Assembly: GCA_028023455.1 (NCBI GenBank)
Contig: JAQFVV010000257.1
Coordinates: 1,389,853-1,453,852 of the forward strand
DNA from: Epiperipatus broadwayi
Taxonomy: Eukaryota > Onychophora > Udeonychophora > Euonychophora > Peripatidae
Length of the DNA: 64,000 nt
Direction of reading: 5' to 3'
The position numbers and the translations under genes were made by a program. Shown here one piece after another: positions 24,499 through 36,849 of this stretch. Each line of letters begins with the position of its first letter. Position 1 is the stretch's first letter. The notes below the pieces were generated by a model. That model saw only the letters and a program-made list of their open reading frames with translations, ran no database searches and had not been told where the DNA came from.

Positions 24499-25990
24499 TG
24501 TAACCGTTCGATTGTTGTCCCAACTACATAATATCACCAAAACATAAGTGCGCTAAGAATTGTAACCTCGATCACCGATCAATTCCCGCTGCACATTGTC
24601 AGCTATTAAGAGCTGTAACCAAAAGCATATTATGCCATCTATATTATGCACCAAAGACCACAACCAAAATCTGGAGCAACTTACCACAGACCAAACTAAT
24701 GATATAACATAAACTTTTTATGATTTAATTTGATCGCAGCCAGTGTGTACCGCGAAGACCTATCATAGTAGTATGATAAAATACATTAAACAAATTATAA
24801 GTTTGTAATGTTATTATCTTTTAAACCTTAATTTGCGATTTTCATTGTATGAGACCCGATGGCCGACCATGTACAAGATGGCATAATTTGTGGAACTACA
24901 TAAGATTATGAAATTTTAAACCATCTATATGATTTTTAATACAAATGCTAGTCCAGGTAAAGCTTTGCAATAAATAAACATAAATACGTGGGTTCTTTTT
25001 TTATAGTTTACTATATCACTGAGACTCTTATTATACTGACAAATGACAATTTAAAAACGTTAAGTAAATATATTCAATCATGTCATTATCTGGTAAATCT
25101 GTTTACAGGTTTAATAATCAATTTGTATTGTATACTAGAATCAACTACGCAAAGCTAAAATGATGGAAAAGGTAAATGGGATTTTATTGTACCTTACACA
25201 TCATAAACTACCAAAGACGAAAAGCATCCAAATGTTTTCTCAAAATATCACTAAACTCTTATATCATGTTGATGATAGTATGTACTTCAATGTATGCTCT
25301 ATCCAAGGTTTATGATTTCTGATTTTACGAATGACAAATAGCAACGGCACAGTAAGTTTAATTATAAATCAACGTTTATTTACAAATTTATGAATAATAA
25401 GTAATTAATTCTAATGTTATAATTAAAGACATAAATAAACAAATAAAATAAATAAATTATAATTCCATCGACTTTCTTCAATAACATATCATAGGTACGG
25501 TTTTTAAAAACCTAATCATACCTTATATTTCAATTTGATATAATGAATGTATTGAGGAAATTATACTAAATTCAACATCAACTCATGAAACATCTAATGT
25601 CATTTCCAGATTCAATAAATCTATACCGTAAACTTATAATAATATAATAAATAATATTATGTCTGTAGGATTTAGCTATAATGCAATCATTAAATAAAGT
25701 GAAAATTTAAACTTACATTCAAGTAAATAATAAACAACCAACAGTTAATTATTATGAGGTAACTTGAATAGAATGTCCTGCTACAATTTGATGATGTAAC
25801 TTATAAATTATACTTACAAATGGAAGAAGATGATTTAGCAGAATAACTAAAATACTTTGCCCAACTTATATCTATGAAGTAAAACCATATTCCTGTGGAT
25901 GCATTCATCTATACATAGGAATTAAATAACACTAAACGCTTTGTGGATTTATACACCATCATAAAATAATAAGTATAATTACACAATTCC

Positions 25991-26072
25991 GCGGATTAAC
26001 CACCAGCGCAGGAATGAGTGTAAAATACAAAAAATGGCAATTAAGTAATCTGCGGATTAACCACCGGCACAG
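25991..26072. repeat. Pair of GC-rich direct repeats, 61 nt apart
   Basis: GCGGATTAACCACCAGCGCAG and GCGGATTAACCACCGGCACAG stand out from the A+T-rich background. They could be duplicated protein-binding sites inside the LTR-like unit. Confidence 0.6.
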
Positions 26073-26520
26073 ATTAATGCCTTTTAACATTATAAAACAA
26101 CATTACTATTTACTTCACATTAAAGTGCAAAATCCTCCTCCTCAGTTATTCTGACCATTCAGAAAACACTAACATTTTAGCAAATGTGGGTTCTTGCATA
26201 ATAAAATGTTACACTAATCAGGACAACTAATGTACTAACTTATCTTGCTTAAAATAAAACATATGTAATATAATATAAGTAACATTAGTATAGGAATAGA
26301 AATCTGGAAAGACTCACAAAATACCTCATGAAAAATTGATACATCTCATAAATTCATTTAGTACTTTTCAAGCCTTTTCGCAAGCGCTATTCTCTTGAAT
26401 AAGTATTTTATTCAACCCCTATTAATTTAAACTTAATAAAATATAACTTATGAACTTCACATGCAAGTTCATATAACGATAAAATTAAAGTAATGCATTA
26501 TTCATCAAATACATAAAATC

Positions 26521-26626
26521 TAACAGGTGTGTGTGTGATATAAATTAAATGTATAGTATTTTATAGTTCAATACATGAATTCTAGCAGGTGTGTGTATCA
26601 CAAATTAAATTGTATAGCATTTTATA
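26521..26626. repeat. Tandem duplication with GT run
   Basis: AGCAGGTGTGTGT-type sequence, followed by AAATTAAATGTATAG and ATTTTATA, occurs twice, about 60 bp apart. Confidence 0.7.
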
Positions 26627-28016
26627 ACTACAAATATGATCCGTGAAATCCATGTACGATGTGTCGAACAATAAATATACGAAGTAATAGCTACAATTAT
26701 AGTTGAATTCCATATATGTAATTTTATCCATTTGTATTAGTTATTATAAGCACTATTAGATTAATGATTTTACGTGGCTCCATAAACATGAAACAATTCC
26801 AAAATATGACACGCAGAGTTTAAATGAAAATGTTTTTTCATAAGTTATTAATTTCTACATTTCTATATTAAAACTGTTCCAAGTTTATCACATCCATGCT
26901 AATATTTATTTATCCACGCTTAAATCTAGGAATACTAATTATAGCAATTAATTTAATCATTCCAAACTGACGATAAAATTAGAAAATAGCTTTAATTAAT
27001 TATTTGAAGACTGTTTTTATTATCCAAATGGTAAACAAATTAACTAGCAAATATATTACTGGCATTGCAAAGTTAAATATCAATCAATACTATAATTTTT
27101 ATTAAAATTATAAACGGAAATATTAAACTGTGTTAATAACTTTAACATTTTACTTTAATTTAAACTTCTTTTTTAAAAAGCAAATTTTCATATTTATAAA
27201 ACTTCTGTAATTAAAACACTTATTTAATTTTTCCAAATTGTAGAATAATAAATATTTTAAAACATACCAAAATCTTGCAATTAATTCTGCTTTTAAACTG
27301 GAAAGCTCCGACATATTTCAAATGTAATATTGGAAAATTATTATTAGCGATTTGATCCACCTGGTTAGCCGACTTGAACAGACTTTTAAATTTAGCAATT
27401 CATCTTATTATTAAATACCACTATGTTATTTTTACGTTTATAGAAAACTTTGTGGTAAATCCGTTTACTTGTTAACTATTTTAAAATAAGCGTATCATAT
27501 TTACATCATTTGCCTTTTACCATTTTCTTTTCTTTCTCTCCCTCCAAAGCAACACTATCAGATGATCTTTTTTTTAATTCACGCTCCTTTCTTTTTTACA
27601 TTGAAACGCATATGTAATTACTGTATTTATTTTTAATAATTAAATTTAGTTGAACAAATGGTTTTTATAATTCAATGGAAATAATTTTTAAGACCATTTT
27701 AAACAAATAAAAAATATTATTATTTTTAATAATATTTTACCAAATTTAATGTGTTGTCAAAATTTTTAAAAAGTTAAACATTTTGATATGAATTAGTATA
27801 TGGTAAGAAGCAATTTAAATTTATTAAAATAATATAGACAACAAGTAAGGCAAAATATTACCCATTCTCTCTAATAAATTATTTTGAATATAAGAGAGTA
27901 ATCTGTTCAAAGTGCAAATCAAGCCAATCAAATCACCAAAAGAAGACAGAGAAATTTTTATACCAGTTACATCAATTATTATATTTTATACTAAAATATA
28001 TGGTTACAATATATAT

Positions 28017-29440
28017 AAGTGAAATAGTGCTTAAAGCTAAATGGGATAATGATGTAATTAGATACCAACCAGTACCCACCTAAACATTCACAGTAAAAAT
28101 AGTAATCAATATTTCTCACTGCTGTCAAGGCAACCTTCTCAACTTTTAATAGCAAGAATGGAAATCCATTCTTACTAATGGTCCATTGAATATATATGGA
28201 TACTTAAAGATTGCAACTTGACTTCACAGTATGAAATATTGATACAATGAAGTTTAACTAAACCTCTTTAAACATGTAATAAACATGTCACTGTAATGCA
28301 GACTAATAATTTGTCAATTATAACATTACAAACTGCAATACTTTTAAATTGCCCATGCATTATTTAGAAATAATAAGTGAAATAGTACTTAAAGCTAAAT
28401 GGGATAATGATGTAATTACATACCAACCAGTAACCACCTAAACATTCACAGTAAAAATAGTAATCAATATTTCTCACTGCTGTCAAGGCAGCTTTCTCAC
28501 CTTTTATTAGCAAGAATGGAAATCCATTCTTACTAATGTTTAAAGAAGTTTATTTAAACTTCATTGTATCAATATTTCATACTCTGTAGTCAAGTTGCAA
28601 TCTTTAGGTCTCCATATACATTCAATGGACCATTAGTAAGAATGGATTTCCATTCTTGCTATTAAAAAGTTGAGAAGGTTGACTTGACAGCAGTGAGAAA
28701 TATTGATTACTACTTTTACTGTGAATGTTTAGGTGGTTATTGGTAGGTATCTAATTACATCAATATCCCATTTAGCTTTAAGCACTATTTCACTTATTAT
28801 TTCTAAATAATATATGAGCAATTTAAAAGTATTGCAGTTTGTAATGTTATAATTGACTAGTATTACATGTTTAAAGAGATTTATTTGAACTTCATTGTAT
28901 CAATATTTCATACTCTGTAGTCAAGTTGCAATCTTTAAGTGTCCATATATACTCAATAGACCATTAGTAAGAATGGATTTCCATTCTTGCGATTAAAAGG
29001 TGAGAAGGTTGCCTTGACAGCGTGAGAAATTTTGATTACTATTTTTACCGTGAATGTTTAGGTGGTTACTGGTTGGTATCTAACTATATCATTATCCCAT
29101 TTAGCTTTAAGCACTATTTCACTTATTATATCTAAATAATACATGAGCAATTTAAAAGTATTGCTGTTTGTAATGTTATAATTGACTAATTATTAGTCTG
29201 CATTACAGTGACATGTTTATTACATGTTTAAAGAGGTTATTTAAACTTCATTGTATCAATATTTCATACTCTGTAGTCAATTTGCAATCTTTAAGTGCCC
29301 ATATATATTCAATGGACCATTAGTAAGAATGGATTTCCAATCTTGCTATTAAAAGGTGAGAAGGTTGCCTTGACAGCAGGGAGAAATATTGATTACTATT
29401 TTTACTGTGAATGTTTAGGTGGTTACTTGTTGGTATCTAA
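28017..29440. repeat. Array of five ~0.36-kb units, two forward then three reverse
   Basis: Forward units lie at 28017-28374 and 28375-28538 (truncated). Reverse-complement units lie at 28539-28860, 28861-29224 and 29225-29440 (truncated by the next element). Marker sequences in every unit include AAGAATGGAAATCCATTCTT (a near-perfect palindrome), AAATATTGATACAATGAAG and the end GTGAAATAGTGCTTAAAGC. Units differ by a few percent plus small indels, so they are recent relative to neighbouring LTR-like units. No coding potential is present. The family is not recognised. Tandem SINE/MITE copies or a satellite with one inversion are possible. Confidence 0.85.
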
Positions 29441-29451
29441 TTATATATATA

Positions 29452-32400
29452 TTCTAACCTATAATTTTTAATCGTTATCTATCACAAAATAACAACGTAC
29501 GTACGGGCTATTCCTACAACCTAGTAACATCAGTGAGCGACTTCTATTAAAGCGCATTTGGACGCCTCCTTCTGATGCCGCGGGTTGCAAACCCTCTATA
29601 TTACTTATCTAAGATAATGTTTATTAATATAGCTCTTCGTTAGGTTAGTTATATAATTCAGCTACAGAGATATGCAGTTCAGACAGAGATAGAATAAAAA
29701 AAAAATAATTATCATTAATAAAATAGATTTAATAAACAATTTAGAATAAACTAACATTCTCTCTCTATCTAAAACACATTCTCTGAGCTATAAGTACTTG
29801 CACTGTTCGACAATGATGATGATGATTTTATTTCATTGTTAATATTACTGACTAAATATAACATTCAGCAATTTGCCAAATGATCTCAATATTTTATTAT
29901 CATACAATCAGAAGTTTCAATCTCTTTAGCCATGCCACACTTGTAATATTGATCATAATTAATCCATTCTTAATTTAAAAGTACTTATAATAATGACACT
30001 AATCTCAGGGTTCTCTGTTATCTTTATAAAATGCTCGGCAGTATTGTGTTGTCCAATAGAACTGACATTCTGGTTGGCTATAGAAAACATTTAACTTCTT
30101 TAAATTCCAGGTGTCTTCATCCACATATCAACTATTATAATATTTAACGAGATGATGACCCTATTCAATAACAACGCATAATTTTGAATAATACTGCCAA
30201 TTTATAATCCAGAATCTCAGTCGGAATGATGAAGAGACAAGGGTGCTTTTGTGTCCTTCCATCACCCATGACAACACAATAATTTAACTAAGATTTAATA
30301 TTTAGACACTTCACTTACATGTGTATGGAACAATATGCAATCAAATATACTAGTTTGGGAATAAAGTGATTTTACACACACATAAAATAAAATGTTTTGG
30401 TCTGAAGTTTCAAATCCATAAATAATTCTTATTACATTAAAAATATAATGAAATATTCTGATCTGCAATAAAATTGTCTATCTGGTGTATTGAATTTGTG
30501 ATTTCATAAATAATTTTGGACTCAAGAAAGTATTGCAAGTATTATGCAGATACACTTTTATTTAGCACACAAGAAAAATGACTTAAAACAGCTTTTAATA
30601 AGACTATATTTATTATTAAATTTCAACAATATTCTAATTTATTCTTACAATTTAACAAAAACGATCCCTTAGGATTAACATAATAAACAAAAATGTACAC
30701 TTTAGTTGATCCCATATGGATAAAACAAAATAATAACTAATAGTAATTTATCTATGCTTTTAGACTTAGATTCGAACTACTTCTTCATCTTCGTTATACA
30801 TTGACTCAGATTAAATATAACAAAATAAATATTATTGTCGATACATTAACTTATCAGTTTAGTGTATCTTATATGAACGGCTGCTTAACTTTATTAACTG
30901 ACTATTTGTTTTAAAATAAAAATAATTGGATTCTAGGCAATACGTACAAACGATTATTATAATCATATCTTTAATTAAACAATAGTTTTTATTTAGATAA
31001 CTTATTATAATTTATGGGTTATTTATCAGGAGTTACACTTATTATTTTAATGTTTACCTTAATAACAACTGAAGTTGTTATACACACTGTTTTGCTACGT
31101 ATAAGTTATATTGTGAGTGCTACTTAATAATTAACCTGAATTAAACTTAGTATTTGAACCCTCCTTTGGCAAACAAAAATTTATAAATCACGCAATTTTA
31201 AACTTATTCTCTCCATTGACTTATGTGTGGATTACCCGCACTATTCCGTTGCACAGTCCAGACATTGATCATATATACTAGCACTCTATTTTTACTAAAT
31301 GGATCATAAGGAATTTACCTCCAGTATACCCATTATCTTGCCATAACTTTTTAAATAAAACACAATATTCTACACCTACCATGGTGGAATTATCTCTATT
31401 TTCTCATGAGGAAAAGGGAATAATACCGTAGATATGAAGAGTTAATGACTATCTTAAAATAATTTGGTGGGTCCTTGCCTCTTACCTTGGCCTAATAGGA
31501 ACAAACACCAATATAATCCTCTCATGGGATTTTAACGAACGAAATAAACTAAATACGGTATAAATTGCTGATCGTCCTGGCTCTGGGAAGCGATTGCTTG
31601 GGTTATCATACCCGAATTCTAGATTTATTGATTCCCTCATGGAAAATAAAGCTTTTGGGGAGATTATTTTCCATCCCTCAAAATAGATACATACAATTGT
31701 TACTAATGTGAATATTAATCATATACTGATGCTATTCGGGGCAAGACAAGCAAATACACTAATTACACAAAATTTATATTCCGGGGTATACTTAAATCAA
31801 CGTCCGAAATCAATGGATAACCCCTAAATAAACATAATAATTTTCACCTTTGCCAAAGAAACATTCAACAAGTAATTGGTAATATAGTATTTTGAACTAA
31901 ATTAAGTGAATGCGTTAATAAAAATATACTTGGGAATAAATTCCGCAATTAACATAGTATAAATTTGTTTAAACTTTAAATAAATAAGATTCTGTATAGC
32001 ACTTCTTTTTAATTACTTCTGATAATTTTAACTAGATATTTTATCTATTAAGTATCTGAACTTTTCTACTTTTACGTATTTAACATATAAATTTATACCC
32101 ATAATTGCCTATCATAAGTAAACACATTTTATAAAAATATTTTCCATGTCAAATATAAATTTAACCTAGAATAATTAAAGGAAAACATACCTTTATGATT
32201 ACAAGGTCATTTAAATACTACTTGAATATACATCTTTTAACCTGTTGATAAAAAAAAATACATAATTTTACAAGTAAAAGAAAAATCATTACTTAACAAG
32301 TGTTTATAATCTCTCTAGAAAATGTTTTTCAGTTGGCAATTTATTTAGATGAAGAACTTGATCCTTTCGTAGTTCACGAAGCAAAAATTTAAAACAAGAA

Positions 32401-34040
32401 ACACATTTTATTATATCATTTCTATAAAAGTTGCATCCATTCTGGGGCATTTAATAATTCAAGCAAAGAAATCATATCAGCGTTGGGTATTGATTCTTCT
32501 TTGAGTTAACTTATATAATTTTGGGATCCAAGAAAGACAATACATAACTTAACATGACGAATATTTGACGATTGATGATCACATGTAGAATTATTTTCTT
32601 TTTAATATTAGCGATACATATCATTTTTATGTAGCTAGCTGGCTTAAGAATAAAACTAATGCGCGATTTTTACGAACTATTATTATTATAAGGACTGCAG
32701 CTGACTTACGTATAGATAAAAAGTTTTAATGATTCCAGTTGAGGTATAATATAACATATTATTTTAGGGTTATAATTAAGTCACTTATGTTGGTAGTTTT
32801 TATTCCTACTCTAGGAATTATAAGTCTTCTTTAATAATGAATTTTCCGTAATATGCACGCATACAAATTTTTCAATATTTGCCTTGAGAAAATTTATATT
32901 TTCTTTTTAAAAATTATACAGGTGCATAAGTAAATATCCTTTATCATTCATATTATTTCTAGATAATTTTCATTGAATAAAATATATTTTAAATGTGGGG
33001 AGCTTACATTATTTTTAAATGCAGACAATGTCTGTTAAAAAGAGCGTGAAATTTTATAGTTAACTTTCCTTGGCTTTTATAATATGTCTTTTAAATTATA
33101 AATTTTCTTTTATACCATGAAAAAATAATTAAATAAGGTAAAGTTAACAAATAATTATTTATTTCCTGGAAATTATTTATATTCTTAATTTTCAACATAA
33201 TGATATTTTCCGTGATTGCTGTAGTCACTACGGTCATTTTGAACTTTAGCATACGATGGTATAATTTTTGAGTATAAAAGCTTTATAATAGGTAGATGGT
33301 CATAGAAAAACAGAATATCCTATCAATTAAGATTAGCCAAACATGATATTATCAAACATTTATGGACTTAGATTTATTTCTGCAATAAAAATATAAAAAA
33401 ATTTTGTTACCGAATTTCAGTACTGACTCCTTCTTGAAAAACTAATAGCAGACTAAACTTTCTCCAGTTTTTGGCGGTCTTGTTTTATTTAGTGACCTCT
33501 TACAGAGAAAAAATCATTTAATTATACATAAACAAAAGAAAGGAAAAAAAAAAAAAACTTATTACAGTTATATTTTGTTCTGTATGGTTTAAATGGATTA
33601 CAAGGTAATTTGACAAATAATGAAAAATAATAAATACACTTAATTAACAATATTTATTTGTGGTGTATATTTATGTATACATTATTATCTAAATAATTCA
33701 AAATTTACCAGAAGCTATTGTTTTATGATAATATACTCATTTCTCCCCCCTCTGTCCATCTAAAATCAATTACTGTTTATAATTTGTGCTTTTATACAAT
33801 ATTAAATTGCTCTTATGGTTAATATTTTTAATTAAATTATTTCTGCTCTTTTTCAAAATGACATCAAATTACTAAATTTATTAGTTATTTGCTTAAAACA
33901 TGTTAAAGTGAGTAATAGCCTATTTTATTAATCACTTAATATTATTACTATTTTATTTTTCTATTTTCTAGAAAAAGATAGCATTGTTTTCCTGTGGAAA
34001 CGATGCTAAATAAACCAAGTGTCAATAACACTAGGTTACA
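29452..34040. mobile_element. Possible 4.6-kb LTR-like unit between (TA)n tracts
   Basis: The left border is ATATATATATTCTAACCTA and the right border CTAGGTTACAATATATATAT. If the left end is a mutated TGTAACCT, the termini are inverted matches (TGTAACCTA/TAGGTTACA), as in the neighbouring units. It also truncates the fifth repeat unit of the array. No coding sequence is recognised. A GC-richer patch lies at 29500-29600 and a dyad-free A+T-rich body makes up the rest. The orientation is unknown. The degraded left end makes this less certain than 24499-28008. Confidence 0.3.
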
Positions 34041-34050
34041 ATATATATAT
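34041..34050. repeat. (TA)5 tract shared by two elements
   Basis: Ten bases of alternating AT separate the CA end of the 29.5-34.0 kb unit from the TG start of the solo LTR. Confidence 0.85.
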
Positions 34051-35422
34051 TGTAATGTTTTCAATGTTTTGATAGATCTGGTAAGCCTTCTTTTACTCAC
34101 TGTAAATTTAGTGAAAGTTAATCAAACTATGGATAAGAAAATATCTTGTTCATATTTTTAAAAACATGGCCTAACAATTATTTTGAATTATGCTAATGGC
34201 AAAATCAGCTTTTTATTTATTTTTATAAGGGCACCAGGATTCCTGTAAGAATCTGCTGAAATCTGTCACATCGCACATCATAAATAAAAAAGAAAATGAT
34301 TTTTAAAAAATCTACATCATAGTTTACTGTAATATTATTTTCTCAATATTATTCCCTGAGCATAATTAATAAATATTGGCAAAGGGTAAGTATACAGTCA
34401 AATTCTAACAAACTAAAATAAATAACTAAAATTTAATAATGCACAAATGAAAAAGTTGATGAAAACAAAATATTTTATTCTAATAAATTAAAATATTTTT
34501 AAAATAAATTGGTTAAATAAAATTAGAAAGGGCATGCATGCTAATTCAGGTAACTTTTTTACCCAATTCACAGTCCATTCTTTTCTGTTCTTTCTTCATA
34601 AAACAATCCATTGATCAAAATGTTTCATAAATCAGGGAATGTCTTTATCGGGGTTATATTACATGTTTATATTATTGTATTGTTTGCAAACTTAATTTTG
34701 TCACTATTAGGATATGAGTAGCTTAGCTTACTGGTATGTTTGTAAAGATTTATGGGATCCTGTGCTTATAATTGGTCTCTCCTGCTGGCATCTGGTCCAT
34801 TCCATAGCTGAAGTAAGAAGCTTGCTTGTGATGACCTTCACTGCAAAATTTGGTGGTCACAGGGTTTCGTTTCTAATCTTGCATGATGACTTCATTCAGC
34901 AAGTGAGTAGTGTTCCTGTGCAACTGCATTTCATGGCAACAGGTCACTCACGGAAACCTCCACTCTAAGAACACATAACCAGCAAAAAATGAAAGACCCA
35001 GATCAAAGTTGTCCTCTTCTTTTTATACCTCGATCCAGTTTTGAAACTTCTGCACATGTTATTATTATCATGACACTTAGGTTTATAATCTTGTACATTC
35101 TTTATCAAATTTACGTTATAGTCTTTATTTTTTTAGCATTTTTTAATTGTAATCTTTTTACTTTTGGAATTCTTTTAATTTATCTGGTGTAGTAATCTGT
35201 GTTTCATTTATTCTTTCCAATTTTAACTTTTATTTTTAATTACATAAAAAAAAAAATATGAATGAAAAATGTAACCTTCATTGTACATTTTCCAAAAAAA
35301 AAATATAAAAACTAAAAAAAAAATTTTAACTGCATATTTTAATAATATCACTAAATTTACTTTTTTCTTTAGCTTTTATCCAAATGCCAATATATTTGTA
35401 CCATATATAAATAAATGGTACA
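34051..35422 (-). mobile_element. Solo LTR, family A (diverged copy)
   Basis: Runs from TGTAATGTTTTC (34051) to AAATGGTACA (35422) and is flanked by alternating AT on both sides. Its length of 1372 bp matches the paired LTRs at 42406-43776 (1371 bp) and 44524-45896 (1373 bp). Shared blocks include CACCAGGATTCCT/CACCAGAATTCCT with (A/C)TGCTGAAAT, and GGATCC. The promoter-side block TTTTTATACC...CCAGTTTTGAAACTTCTGCACATG lies at 35020-35060, and the CCAAT(A)TATTTG...ATATAAATAAA end near 35383-35415. TATA on the minus strand (GAGGTATAAAAAG near 35030) sets the orientation. It has no internal region, so recombination between two LTRs is inferred. Open frames inside (34714-34968, 34989-35192) are not genes. 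Confidence 0.8.
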
Positions 35423-36797
35423 ATATATATCAATGTAATTGTACTTATTATGACATGCCATATATGTATAAAGAGAAAAGACATTGCCACAAATGTTGAG
35501 CAGCAAATGCAATAGCATGTAGTATCTAAATAAAGAAAGATGAAACTAATAGAAAATGTACTAAAAATTATATATTTTCTGTTTAAAGAAATGAAATTGT
35601 CCTAATCATCGATAACCACAAATGGGATAGGAATACCAATTAGGATACCAAATGTAATACAACATGGTATACATACAAATATAAATGAAATCTCTCTAAT
35701 AATTGTGGATTAATTGGAGTGGACAATCTCTTTCCATCATCATGTCTCTCAGGTTTTAATTAATTTTCATTCAAAAATAAATATAAAATATAACTAATTC
35801 CAGCCATTGAATATGAATTACAGTAAATCAGGTTATGATGTTTAACTTTATTTAAACAAATTACTAATTTATAAAGTTATGGATAATAAATTATCTACAC
35901 TATAGAAAATATATTACACATGAATAAATGTACTTTAATCACTACTTATATTGTTACTTTGGCTAGCTATACAAAATAAACCTAGATACTACAGAGCATT
36001 GAATAAGGCATGTTAACTGGTTAATTCTGAGTGTTAACTTAACTATCAATTTGATTAGTTACTAAATATAAATTGGAACAAAGTGAATTTTTTTGAATGT
36101 AATATATATTTTCACAAATATGATTATATGTACTTTAATATTTCAATTACTGATGGCTTATAAAAACAATCAACTAATACACAAGATTATTATTTAGTCG
36201 AATGGGTGAATTTGTCAACCAATTAATAATTGATGTACTAAAAAGAGAAAAGACAGACATTAATAAATTTCAAATGAAAACTCAAAGTCATTCTTTTTAT
36301 ATAAAACAAATAATATAATCTTTATTCCAAGATTGTGATTTGATATTTTTATCATAGTACAAATACATATGTGGAAAACATAAAACTGTTTTGCTTTTCA
36401 AATGCTCAATTTTTTTTAAAAATATAAATCAAATAAAAGTTTTACCAATAATAAATTTAACTTACAGTTTATATTTTACATATGAATTGTATAAAACTGT
36501 TGTAAAATTAAATCAATAAACAAATAAATAAATAAATTGATGATATCATGTTAAATTAATAATTTAGGTTATAGATGTATTTCTTTAAAGTTGGATCAAC
36601 AAACAGTAAACACAGAAGATAATATCAAGAGTTCCTTCCCACTATGCTATAAGGATTTATTCACTTTATTTTAAACCACATCTTTTATTAGGAACATCAA
36701 CTACTGGGGCTTCTTATTAATATAAGGCTTATATTCTAGCCTCAAAAGTCCAACATTTATTCCATAGCTTTATTAACTTAGGTTTTATTAAACCTAG

Positions 36798-36802
<5 letters not shown>
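35423..36802. other. AT-rich non-coding DNA, nothing recognised
   Basis: A small hairpin TAGGTTTTATTAAACCTA lies at about 36779-36796, just before the TA tract. Otherwise no feature. Confidence 0.4.

Positions 36803-36847
<45 letters not shown>
36803..36847. repeat. (TA)n microsatellite, left border of family-B solo LTR
   Basis: About 22 TA dinucleotides ending at TGAAGTGG. Confidence 0.95.

Positions 36848-36849
<2 letters not shown>

Larger units (their letters stand above)
24499..28008 (-). mobile_element. 3.5-kb LTR-like unit with TGTAACC/GGTTACA ends in (TA)n
   Basis: Bounded by TGTAACCG (24499) and ATGGTTACA (28008), a perfect 7-bp inverted terminal match starting TG and ending CA. 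Alternating TA lies directly outside both ends. On the minus strand a TATA-like TGGTATAAAAATTTC lies near 27966-27950. Direct repeats at 25991-26012 and 26052-26072, and a GTGTGTG-containing duplication at 26521-26626, lie inside. No coding frame is seen. The size is close to family B (3.5 kb), but I could not align the sequences. I infer a solo LTR of another family. An alternative is a non-coding DNA transposon targeting TA. Confidence 0.4.

Noticed and set aside
28017-29440. CRISPR-like array
   Set aside because: Units are ~360 bp, change orientation, and have no short repeat-spacer pattern; the genome is eukaryotic.
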